A DNA stretch of 43,089 nucleotides, taken from positions 1 through 43,089 of the forward strand of contig CAYLSV010000026.1 in NCBI GenBank assembly GCA_964386435.1, given 5' to 3'. Below the pieces are notes generated by a model that made no database searches, was not told where the DNA came from, and saw only the letters and a program-made list of their open reading frames with translations. Source of the stretch: CAYLSV01 sp964386435. Its GTDB lineage: Bacteria > Planctomycetota > Phycisphaerae > Tepidisphaerales > Tepidisphaeraceae. The position numbers and the translations under genes are program-made. Numbering within the stretch: position 1 is the first letter of the stretch; each line of letters opens with the position of its first letter. Shown here piece by piece: positions 31,922 to 39,032 of this stretch.

Positions 31922-33895
31922 TTATTCCGGCAGATCACCCTTCCAAAGCACAAATCCCTCAATTGCCTCGTATTCGGCCAACCCCAGGGCGTCATATTGC
32001 CGGGCGGTGTCGCGGGTGCGGTCCTCGGCCCGTTGCCAGAACTCGCGGGCGTCGCTGCTGCCGGGGAACGGGGCGCGGTCCTTCTGGCTCTCGTGCTTGA
32101 AGATTGCCATGCGTTTGCGCTCGACCTCGCTGGGCGAAAGCGGGACGGCCATCTCGATGGTGTGGGCCTCCCACTCCTGCCAGGCGCCGCGGTAGAGCCA
32201 AACCTCGCAGGTTTGTCGCCAATCGTCGTCGCGGCAGACGTGCATCGCCTTGAGGATCGCGGCGAGGCAGGTGCGGTGGGTGCCGTGCGGATCGGACAAA
32301 TCGCCGGCGGCGTACACCTGGTGCGGTTTGACCTCGCGGAGCAAATCGACCGTGATCCGCACGTCCTCGTCACCCAGCGGCTTTTTGCGGACGCGGCCCG
32401 TCTCGTAGAACGGGAGGTCGAGGAAGTGGATGCGGTCGGGCTTGACGCCGCTGTATTCGGCGGCAGCGCGGGCCTCGGTGCGGCGGATAATCCCTTTGGT
32501 CGCCTGGAGTTCGGGCGGGTCGACGTCGCCGGGCTGCTTGTTGGCCACGGCCTGCTGCAGCTTTTGGCGGGTCGCCTCGGCCTTTTCGGCGTCGAGGCCG
32601 TAGGCGTGGGCGATCTCGGCGACGAAGTCGGCGTGTCGCAGGGCCGCGGCGTCCCAGACGGCGATGTTGCCGCTGGTCTGGTAGGCGACGTGCACGTCGT
32701 GGTGCTGGTCGCACAACCGGATCAGCGTGCCGCCCATGCTGATCACGTCGTCGTCCGGGTGGGGGCTGAAGACGACGGCCCGCTTGGGGAACTCGCGGCT
32801 GAGGCGGGTGACGCCCGAGTAGTCCGGCTTGTCCTGCGGCTTGCCGCCGGGCCAGCCGGTGATCGTCCGTTGGCGGCCCTTGAAGACGTCGATGTTGATG
32901 TCGTACGCGCTGCCGTAGCTGGCGACCAGCTCCTGCAGGCCGTTCTCGTTGTAATCCTCGTCGACCAGCTTCAGCAGCGGCTTGTCGAGCTTCTGGGCCA
33001 GCCAGATGACGGCCCGGCGAATGGTCGCCGCGTCCCACGTGCCGCCGGAGAGCTCGAGCGGGCCGAGCAGCCAAGGGAGCTTGAACCGGGTCAGCTCCCC
33101 CGCCGCCGCCGGGTCGAGGACGAACCGGGCGTGGTCGTGATCCTGCAGGAAGCTGGCGGCCACCACCGGGTCGATCGGCTCTTCCACCGCCCGCCGCACC
33201 ACCGGTGCCTTGTGCTCGCCGAAGGCCATCAAGACGACCCGCCGGGCGTCCATGATGCTCGCCACGCCCATGGTGATCGCCTTGCGGGGCACGTTGTCTT
33301 CGCCGAAGAAGTCGCCCGAGGCGTCCCGCCGGGTCACGCGGTCGAGCGTGATGAGCCGGGTGCGGCTCTCCCGCTTGCTGCCCGGCTCGTTGAACCCGAC
33401 GTGACCCGTCCGGCCGATGCCCAGGAGCTGCAAATCGAGCCCGCCGGCGTCGCGGATCTTCTGCTCGTACTGCGCACAAAACGCCGCCACCTCCCCGATC
33501 GGCAGCGTCCCGTCGGGCACGTTCACGTTCTGCGGGTCGATGTCGACGTGGGCGAACAAATGCTCGTCCATGAACCGGTGGTAACTCTGCAGCTCGTCTG
33601 GCCGCATCGGCCAGTACTCGTCGAGGTTGAACGTCACCACGTTGGCAAAGCTCAGCCCCTCCTCCTTGTGCAGCCGGATCAGTTCGTCGTACACCCCGGT
33701 GGGCGTGCTCCCCGTCGCCAGCCCGAGCACCGCGATCTCCCCCGCCTCGGCCTTCTCCCGGATGATCCCGGCAATCTCCCCCGCCACCGCCCGGCTCGCC
33801 GCGACGCTGCTCGGATACACACTCACCGGCAACCGCTCGACCTCGGCAGCGGGCACATCAATCGTCGACACGTCGAGGGCGGCGGTGGCGGGCAT
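31922..33895 (-). CDS. Glucosamine-6-phosphate deaminase-like domain fused to PIG-L deacetylase domain
   Basis: The 657-residue protein joins two amino-sugar enzymes. Residues about 20-300 are NagB-like: GLATGSTPTGVYDEL, FNLDEYWPM (Asp 92), GIGRTGHVGFNEPGS, KAITMGVASIMDARRVVLM. Residues about 372-600 are a PIG-L/LmbE zinc deacetylase: VFSPHPDDDVISMGG (HPDDD 379-383), HVAYQTSGN, SDPHGTHRTC. Together they could deacetylate and then deaminate an amino sugar in one cytoplasmic protein. In canonical NagB the motif is GxDGH; here threonine 163 replaces the Asp that helps catalysis, while His 165 and Glu 170 remain. I recall this change in other fused NagB proteins, so the activity may differ from the classical one. 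ATG at 33895. Confidence 0.9.
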   Translation of the reverse strand: MPATAALDVSTIDVPAAEVERLPVSVYPSSVAASRAVAGEIAGIIREKAEAGEIAVLGLATGSTPTGVYDELIRLHKEEGLSFANVVTFNLDEYWPMRPDELQSYHRFMDEHLFAHVDIDPQNVNVPDGTLPIGEVAAFCAQYEQKIRDAGGLDLQLLGIGRTGHVGFNEPGSKRESRTRLITLDRVTRRDASGDFFGEDNVPRKAITMGVASIMDARRVVLMAFGEHKAPVVRRAVEEPIDPVVAASFLQDHDHARFVLDPAAAGELTRFKLPWLLGPLELSGGTWDAATIRRAVIWLAQKLDKPLLKLVDEDYNENGLQELVASYGSAYDINIDVFKGRQRTITGWPGGKPQDKPDYSGVTRLSREFPKRAVVFSPHPDDDVISMGGTLIRLCDQHHDVHVAYQTSGNIAVWDAAALRHADFVAEIAHAYGLDAEKAEATRQKLQQAVANKQPGDVDPPELQATKGIIRRTEARAAAEYSGVKPDRIHFLDLPFYETGRVRKKPLGDEDVRITVDLLREVKPHQVYAAGDLSDPHGTHRTCLAAILKAMHVCRDDDWRQTCEVWLYRGAWQEWEAHTIEMAVPLSPSEVERKRMAIFKHESQKDRAPFPGSSDAREFWQRAEDRTRDTARQYDALGLAEYEAIEGFVLWKGDLPE

Positions 33896-34035
33896 GGCGT
33901 GCCCAAGGTTATAGAAGCCAACCCCGCCACGCAACGCCGCCCCACCAATTGACGCCACCATCTTCTAATCCATCAACGACTCCCCCTCCCGACCCTCCAC
34001 TCTTGTCTTGGATACCTGCCCCGCCGGCCGGTTCA

Positions 34036-34497
34036 TTAGCGTTCGGCGGCGTTCAGGAAGCTGAGGTGGTGTGTGGCGTGCATGAGGTGGATTGTCCGCC
34101 ACGTCGAGGGTGGCAAGGGCCCGAGGAACGGTTCGATCGCAAACGGGCCACCCTCCGCGAGTCGCGTGGCGAAGCGGTCGCAGCTTGCCGCGAAGGCCGC
34201 GACGGCTTCGGCATCGTCCGTTGCGGGCGGCGTGAGCGTCCTGAGCGTCGGGAAGCCTTTGGGCATCGGCCGGCTCAGCATCCACCGATTCAGCACCATG
34301 CCCCTGAGCAGCACCGCGATGGGCCGAGGTACGTGGAAACCCTCAAAGCCGTCGAGGCTTCCATTGGTGAACTTGGCAAGATGGTCGCACACCTGACCGA
34401 GCGACCAGCGGCCGGAAGATTCGTAACCGCACCGATGCAGTATGCGGGCATCAGCGACGGCGGCGTCGAGAGTCACGAAGCGTTCCAGCTGTCTCAT
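34036..34497 (-). CDS. DUF1569 (DinB-like) protein
   Basis: The 153-residue product is a four-helix protein of the DUF1569 group, related to the DinB/YfiT fold. Motifs are WSLGQVCDHLAKFTNGSLDGF, a central PMPKGFPTLRTLTPP, and the C-terminal FLGPLPPSTWRTIHLMHATHHLSFL, with His residues that could bind a metal (VCDH, HATHH). Its role is unknown; some relatives bind metals or low-molecular-weight thiols. The ATG at 34497 gives the family length, with a longer frame open upstream. It is divergent from the PEP-CTERM gene. Confidence 0.82.
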   Translation of the reverse strand: MRQLERFVTLDAAVADARILHRCGYESSGRWSLGQVCDHLAKFTNGSLDGFEGFHVPRPIAVLLRGMVLNRWMLSRPMPKGFPTLRTLTPPATDDAEAVAAFAASCDRFATRLAEGGPFAIEPFLGPLPPSTWRTIHLMHATHHLSFLNAAER

Positions 34498-34645
34498 GAT
34501 CCATGATCTAACTCGGATCGAACTCACGTGAGCCGCGGCGGTGCGACAATTGGCCGAGAAGACGGCAGGCGCCTCCCCAATCGGTAGCATCTGCCTAGAC
34601 GCGGTTCCGGACCGAATGGACCCACGAAAACGACCATCTGTCGCA

Positions 34646-34673
34646 TTGACCGCCGTCGCCCTTTCGGTAGCTT
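34646..34673 (+). promoter_or_regulatory. Possible promoter of the PEP-CTERM gene at 34733
   Basis: TTGACC (34646-34651), a 16-base spacer and TAGCTT (34668-34673) resemble a housekeeping promoter, with five and three matches to consensus. A leader of about 50 bases would then precede the start at 34733. Confidence 0.3.
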
Positions 34674-34732
34674 CCTTGCACGAGACCGCCGCCGTTCGGT
34701 TACGGATCCTTTATCCATTGGAGTTGATGCAC

Positions 34733-35530
34733 ATGAAACTTGCTTTTGCCTTCGTTGCCACGTTTGCCGTCGTGCTACCGGCCTCTGCTGTTGAGGTCAG
34801 TCGGACGGGCGTGACGGACTTCGACATCGCCACGGTATTCCGCGTGTCGCCGGCCCTCGGTGGGCAAGGCGACAGCGTTATCGTCCCGGGTGGAGAAGGC
34901 CGGTTTCAGGTCAACGGGGACCGCAACGATCCCTCGGGCAATCCCTTCACCTCGGAGAATGTCTTCGGCCTGTATGCCGTCTTTGACATCCCGACGGCCG
35001 ATCTTGCTCTCGTCGACGTTGCCACACTCAACAGCCTCTCCGTGGCGTTGAATCCGTCGACGAACCAAAGCACCAACGACGGCGGCGTCGATACCGCCGG
35101 CGACTTGTCCATCTGGTTCACGACGACCGACACTGCGATCGGCGACCTCGACTTCATCAGCGAGCCCGGCCCGCCCTACAGCACGCCAACCGGCTTCGGC
35201 AACCAGTTCGCCGACCTGACCCTCCTGTCGTCCGGCTTCGAGGCGGAGGGTGTTCGGACGATTACGCGCGACATCATGCCCGACGCGACCACCGAGGCCT
35301 TCTTCGTCGACGCCATCAACGCCGGCGAGTCCATCCGCTTGCTGATCGCCAGCCAGGATCCCGGTGCCGCCTTCCAGTTCGGCACCGGCAACCCGCCGAG
35401 CGGTACGTTTATCCAGTTCGGAGGCGACGCTCCTGAAGTCACCTTCGACTTCACCGTCGTTCCCGAACCCGCCTCAACGGGCACACTCCTCCTCGCCACC
35501 GCCGGCCTGCTGACCCGCCGTCGCAGGTGA
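34733..35530 (+). CDS. PEP-CTERM exported protein of unknown function
   Basis: The 265-residue protein starts with a signal peptide (MKLAFAFVATFAVVLPASAVEV). It has a beta-rich acidic body (VFRVSPALGGQGDSVIVPGG, TENVFGLY-type and SLSVALNPSTNQSTN strands, LSIWFTTTDTAIGDLDF, IRLLIASQDPGAAFQFG) and ends VVPEPASTGTLLLATAGLLT plus RRRR. The second of two close ATG codons (34733) is preferred, because GGAG stands nine bases before it but only three before the first (34727). The body resembles cell-surface beta-sandwich proteins, but no specific domain is recognised. The mature protein should be surface-bound. Confidence 0.85.
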   Translation: MKLAFAFVATFAVVLPASAVEVSRTGVTDFDIATVFRVSPALGGQGDSVIVPGGEGRFQVNGDRNDPSGNPFTSENVFGLYAVFDIPTADLALVDVATLNSLSVALNPSTNQSTNDGGVDTAGDLSIWFTTTDTAIGDLDFISEPGPPYSTPTGFGNQFADLTLLSSGFEAEGVRTITRDIMPDATTEAFFVDAINAGESIRLLIASQDPGAAFQFGTGNPPSGTFIQFGGDAPEVTFDFTVVPEPASTGTLLLATAGLLTRRRR

Positions 35531-35550
35531 GTGTGGAAGACAAATCGCGG

Positions 35551-35698
35551 GCGGAAAGGGGTCGGGAGGGTTGTGCCCAGACGCTTAAGACCGGAGGAAG
35601 TCAAGAGTGACTTCAATGCCGTCCGACGGGCTTCGCCGACAGCGTTGGCAACGGTAAGAGGACGACCCGGACAGAGCAGCCCCGACCCTTTCTTGCCC
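35551..35698. repeat. Family E inverted pair without a gene
   Basis: GGAAAGGGGTCGGGA (within 35551-35570) and its partner CCCCGACCCTTTCTT (within 35680-35698) face each other across about 110 bases. A small hairpin GAAGTCA/TGACTTC lies inside. The termini match those of the gene-bearing element at 37309-37934. Confidence 0.7.
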
Positions 35699-35772
35699 CA
35701 ATTGGAACCCCAGACATTGCCGGATGGAGTGACTGGCCTCCGCGTGCTCCGCCTCGCCCCTGTCTGGCTGCC

Positions 35773-37185
35773 TCACGTGCCGCCGATGGTGGCGGCGGTG
35801 GCGTGCATGGCGGCGGCGGTGGCCTCGGGGGTGTGGCGGCGGGTGAACGCCTCGTGCAGCGGGTCGGCGGTCTGCTCCATCCAAGCGGTTAAGGCGGCAA
35901 TCAGCTCTGCCTGGGCCTCGGCGTGGTCGGGGTGGCCGGCGAGGTTGTGCAGGGCGGCCGGGTCGGCGGCGAAGTCGTACAACTCCTCCAGCACGCGGTG
36001 CGTGAACAGCTCGACCCGACGCGCCACCGCCTCATCCCCCTCGGCGGCGGCCTCCATCGCCTTGAACGTGCGGCCGTGCTGGCTCTCGTTTTGGAAGGCG
36101 CGGGTGCCGTTGGACCACGGGTTGTAGATGTAGCCGTACCGGGCGTTTTGCACGCAACGCATCGGGTAGTTGAGCTTCCTCGCCGTCTGGAAGAGCTGGG
36201 TGAACACCAGGTCCCGGCCCGCCTGCGGCTCGCCCTTCAGCAGCGGCAGGAACGAACGGCCATCCACGCCCTCGGGCAGCTCGATCCCGGCCGCGTCCAG
36301 AAGCGTGGGCAGCAAGTCGATGCCGGAGATGAAGTCGTCCTCGTTCACCGTGCCGCCAACGACGTGCCGCGGCCAGCGGACGATCCACGGCGTTTTGGTG
36401 CTGTTGAGGTAGCAGTTCGTCTTGGCGAACGGCACGGCCATGCCGTTGCCGGACAAGAACACCACGATCGTGTTCTCCGTTTGCCCCGAGGCGTCCAGCG
36501 CGTCGAGCAACTTGCCCACCGTGTCGTCGCAGCGGCGGGCGGAGCTGTAGTACTCGGCAATCTCCAGCCGCACCTCTTCCAGGTCCGGCAGAAACGGCGG
36601 CACGACGACCTCCCCCGGCCGAAACACCCGCGACGGCCGGGCGGCGGTCGGGCCGTCCTCGTTGTCGTACCACGCGTCGTTGTCGTTCCCGAAGAACGGC
36701 CGGTGCGGGTCGTGCGAGTTGGCCATCAGGAAAAACGGCTGACCCCGCGTGCCGGCGTCGGCGAAGAACGCCCGTGCCTCCCGGCCGTACGTCTCCGGGT
36801 CCCGGCCGAATCCGAGCGCCTCGAACCCGAGACATTGATCCCACTCAAAGTCGGCGTGCGGCGTCGAGTGCTCCACTTTGCCCAGCAACCCCACCCGATA
36901 CTCCTGCTCCCGTAGCAGTTGCGGCAAAATCGGCACCCCCCGGTGCCGCAACCGAAAAACCGCCTCGCCCCCGCTGCGGTGCGGGTACCGCCCGGTCAAC
37001 AACGCCGACCGACTCGGCTGGCACACGGCCACGGTCACATGCGCCCGCCCAAACCGCATCCCCTCCCCCGCCAACCCATCAATCCGAGGCGTCGCCCCCG
37101 CCACCGGCCCCCCGAAACACCCGACACTGTCCCAGTTCAAATCATCAGCCGTGATCAAGAGAATGTTCGGCCTTGTCCCGCGCAC
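35773..37185 (-). CDS. Sulfatase (formylglycine type)
   Basis: The 470-residue enzyme removes sulfate esters, probably from polysaccharides, as many planctomycete sulfatases do. RPNILLITADDLNWDSVG supplies two metal ligands (Asp 14, 15). The activation signature is CQPSRSALLTGRYP, with Cys 55 to be converted to formylglycine. SHDPHRPFFG, TKTPWIVRWP and IDLLPTLLDAAGIELPEGVDGRSFLPLL follow. In the third metal motif the usual Asp of FLSDNG is Gly (FLSGNGMAVPFAKTN), a single-base change. No signal peptide is visible from the GTG at 37185, and the upstream frame does not supply one. The C-terminus (HEAFTRRHTPEATAAAMHAT) is unremarkable. Confidence 0.9.
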   Translation of the reverse strand: MRGTRPNILLITADDLNWDSVGCFGGPVAGATPRIDGLAGEGMRFGRAHVTVAVCQPSRSALLTGRYPHRSGGEAVFRLRHRGVPILPQLLREQEYRVGLLGKVEHSTPHADFEWDQCLGFEALGFGRDPETYGREARAFFADAGTRGQPFFLMANSHDPHRPFFGNDNDAWYDNEDGPTAARPSRVFRPGEVVVPPFLPDLEEVRLEIAEYYSSARRCDDTVGKLLDALDASGQTENTIVVFLSGNGMAVPFAKTNCYLNSTKTPWIVRWPRHVVGGTVNEDDFISGIDLLPTLLDAAGIELPEGVDGRSFLPLLKGEPQAGRDLVFTQLFQTARKLNYPMRCVQNARYGYIYNPWSNGTRAFQNESQHGRTFKAMEAAAEGDEAVARRVELFTHRVLEELYDFAADPAALHNLAGHPDHAEAQAELIAALTAWMEQTADPLHEAFTRRHTPEATAAAMHATAATIGGT

Positions 37186-37308
37186 AGGCCAATGGTAGAC
37201 CCAACAGAACCCGCCAGCCCCTTCCCGCCCCGGCCTCACCCACCCTCCACCCCCACGGCCGCTTCTACAAGCGAGAACCAATCTCGCTGCGACATGAAGG
37301 AGAACGAC

Positions 37309-37934
37309 ATTGACTCCCGACCCCTTTTCCGCCCCTTGATATTCTTATAGATGTTTTGAGGGAGAGCTCCTGATGCCAGCACCTATGTTCACCGTGTTCT
37401 TTTCGAGTCTTGTGGCACATGTGGATGGTGCCGTGGCCAAGGTTGTCGATCACCTACAGCTTGTCGTTGATGATCTGCCGGGCGATTTCCCTTATGATTT
37501 TTCCGCCCAGATTGGTAGAGGATCTAACCATCTTCTTGTCGAGCTCAAGTACGGCGACTCGATAGGCGAGCTTCCAGAAATAGAGGAGATCACATCTGAA
37601 TGGGAATATGTTTCGGAGGAGCGTCGGAACCTGTTGCTCGACTGTAAGGCCAGCCTGCTGGTGCACTATCGCGACATCAAGCTCGCCAACCGCCTGTTGC
37701 TGCTGCTAGCGGAGGCGGTGGGGCCGCTGCAGGATCGCTGCGTGGTCAAGAACGGCCACGGTTGCCTGCTGCTGCTCTCGGAGATGACCGACATGCTGCG
37801 CAAGGATCCGGATTGGTCGTGGGAGAAACAGCTGTTCCCTGAGTTGCCCGGTGTCGCCCCATCGGAGTGGCTGGAGGACGAGATACCCGAAGATCAGCAG
37901 TAGCCGTGGGGCCGAAAAGGGGTCGGGAGTCAAT
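37309..37934. mobile_element. 626-base element bounded by 27-bp inverted repeats and carrying one gene
   Basis: The left end (37309-37335) begins ATTGACTCCCGACCCC and the right end (37908-37934) is its reverse complement; 26 of 27 positions agree. Between them lies one ORF (37373-37903). No target duplication is visible in the bases immediately outside. There is no transposase, so if mobile it would be non-autonomous. A shorter pair with related ends lies at 35551-35698. Confidence 0.7.
37373..37903 (+). CDS. Unknown protein inside an inverted-repeat element
   Basis: The 176-residue soluble acidic protein starts MPAPMFTVFFSSLVAHVDGAV, then VVDDLPGDFPYDFSAQIGRG and NHLLVELKYGDSIGELPEIEEI. A helical part follows (LLLDCKASLLVHYRDIKLANRLLLLLAEAVGPLQ), ending SWEKQLFPELPGVAPSEWLEDEIPEDQQ. 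Codon use is more AT-rich than in the neighbours, suggesting later arrival. GAGGGAG about eight bases before the ATG is a clear ribosome-binding site. I do not recognise the family; small acidic single-domain proteins of this style include immunity proteins, but nothing here proves that. The right inverted repeat begins five bases after the stop codon. Confidence 0.75.
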   Translation: MPAPMFTVFFSSLVAHVDGAVAKVVDHLQLVVDDLPGDFPYDFSAQIGRGSNHLLVELKYGDSIGELPEIEEITSEWEYVSEERRNLLLDCKASLLVHYRDIKLANRLLLLLAEAVGPLQDRCVVKNGHGCLLLLSEMTDMLRKDPDWSWEKQLFPELPGVAPSEWLEDEIPEDQQ

Positions 37935-37957
37935 TCCTACTAATTCTAGCACGTCGT

Positions 37958-38950
37958 TCAGTGAGTCGTGGCGTGGCCGGGTTGGGCGTGGGTTTGGGCT
38001 TTGGCGATCAGGGCGTTGACGGTGGCGGCTTCGGTGAAGGTGCACATCGTGCCGGGGTCGCCGGTTTGGTGGTAGGTGGCGAAGGCGGCGAGTTGGCGGG
38101 TGAAGCGGACCTCGTGGGTTTCGATGTGGATCTCCTGCCGCTCGCCGCCGGGGGGTTGGTGGTGGAGGACCGTGGGGGCCATGTAGTTGTAATCGAGGCG
38201 GGCGGCGGTGCCGACGAGGCTGAGGGTGAAGGCTTCGGGCTCGGTCCAGCCGCTGTGGATGATGCCGGCGGCGTCGTGGGGGAGCCTGAGCAGGACGGCG
38301 GCACTGCTTTCGCCGCGCCCCTGCCAGGCGTGGCGGAAGGTGGCGCCGGCGAGTTGGGCGGGGCCGGCAAGGTGTTGGAGGAGGTCCAGGGAGTGGCAGC
38401 CGGTGTCGAGGAAGCTGCCGCCGCCGCTGACGGCGGGGTCGCTCATCCAGCGGTCGCGCAACGCGGGGAAGTCGCAGGCGAAGGTGTTCTCGATGCGGAC
38501 GAGCTGGCCGAGGTCGCCGGTTTCGAGGCGGCGCTTCATCTCGATGACGGCCGGGGCAAAGCGGTGGCAGTAGGCGACGGCCGCGGGCACGCTGGGCCGC
38601 TCGGCGGCGAGTTGCTTCAGGGCCTGGGCGTCGTCGGCGGTGCGGGCGAGGGGCTTTTCGCACAGCACGCCCAGGCCCGCGGCGAGGGCCGGCTCGACGA
38701 CCTCGCGGCGGACGCTGGGCGGGGTGCAGAGGATCAGGGCGTCAGTCACGTCGCGGCCGGCGGCGAGCAGGGCCTGGGCGGAGTCGAACGGCCGGGCGTC
38801 GCCGGCGACTTCGGCAAACTTGGCCCGCGCCTCCTCACCCGGCTCGGCGAAGGCGGTGAGCCGGACGATTTCCGGCAGCTCGGCGGCGGCGGCGAGGTGG
38901 GCGCGGGCGATGCCGCCGGTCCCGACGATGGCGATGCGGAGGGGGCTCAA
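37958..38950 (-). CDS. Gfo/Idh/MocA-family oxidoreductase
   Basis: The 330-residue enzyme has the N-terminal Rossmann fold (RIAIVGTGGIARAHLAAA), ALILCTPPSVRREVVEPAL, and the conserved CEKPLARTADDAQ with the catalytic Lys. The C-terminal dimerisation domain shows VSGGGSFLDTGCHSLDLLQHL, where the Asp and His are probable catalytic residues. These enzymes oxidise or reduce sugars and inositols with NAD(P). The substrate is unknown, but the neighbouring glycosidases and ROK kinase suggest a sugar. The start is a TTG at 38950; no ATG or GTG fits before the first strand. It is divergent from the GHL10 genes. Confidence 0.9.
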   Translation of the reverse strand: MSPLRIAIVGTGGIARAHLAAAAELPEIVRLTAFAEPGEEARAKFAEVAGDARPFDSAQALLAAGRDVTDALILCTPPSVRREVVEPALAAGLGVLCEKPLARTADDAQALKQLAAERPSVPAAVAYCHRFAPAVIEMKRRLETGDLGQLVRIENTFACDFPALRDRWMSDPAVSGGGSFLDTGCHSLDLLQHLAGPAQLAGATFRHAWQGRGESSAAVLLRLPHDAAGIIHSGWTEPEAFTLSLVGTAARLDYNYMAPTVLHHQPPGGERQEIHIETHEVRFTRQLAAFATYHQTGDPGTMCTFTEAATVNALIAKAQTHAQPGHATTH

Positions 38951-39032
38951 CGGTGGCTCAAGTTCGGTGGTTGAAGATCACGGGGCGACGTGGCAGAATG
39001 GTGAAGTTATAGAATATCCCGCCCCACCGCCC

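Noticed and set aside
34541..34732. 64-residue N-terminal extension of the PEP-CTERM protein
   Set aside because: The ribosome-binding site and signal peptide both point to a start at 34733.
37309..37934. Target-site duplication around the cassette
   Set aside because: The bases outside the two ends (GAACGAC and TCCTACT) do not match, so transposition is not proven.
38640..39032. Extension of the glycosidase frame upstream of 39033
   Set aside because: It overlaps the oxidoreductase gene antisense and precedes a clean signal peptide at 39033.
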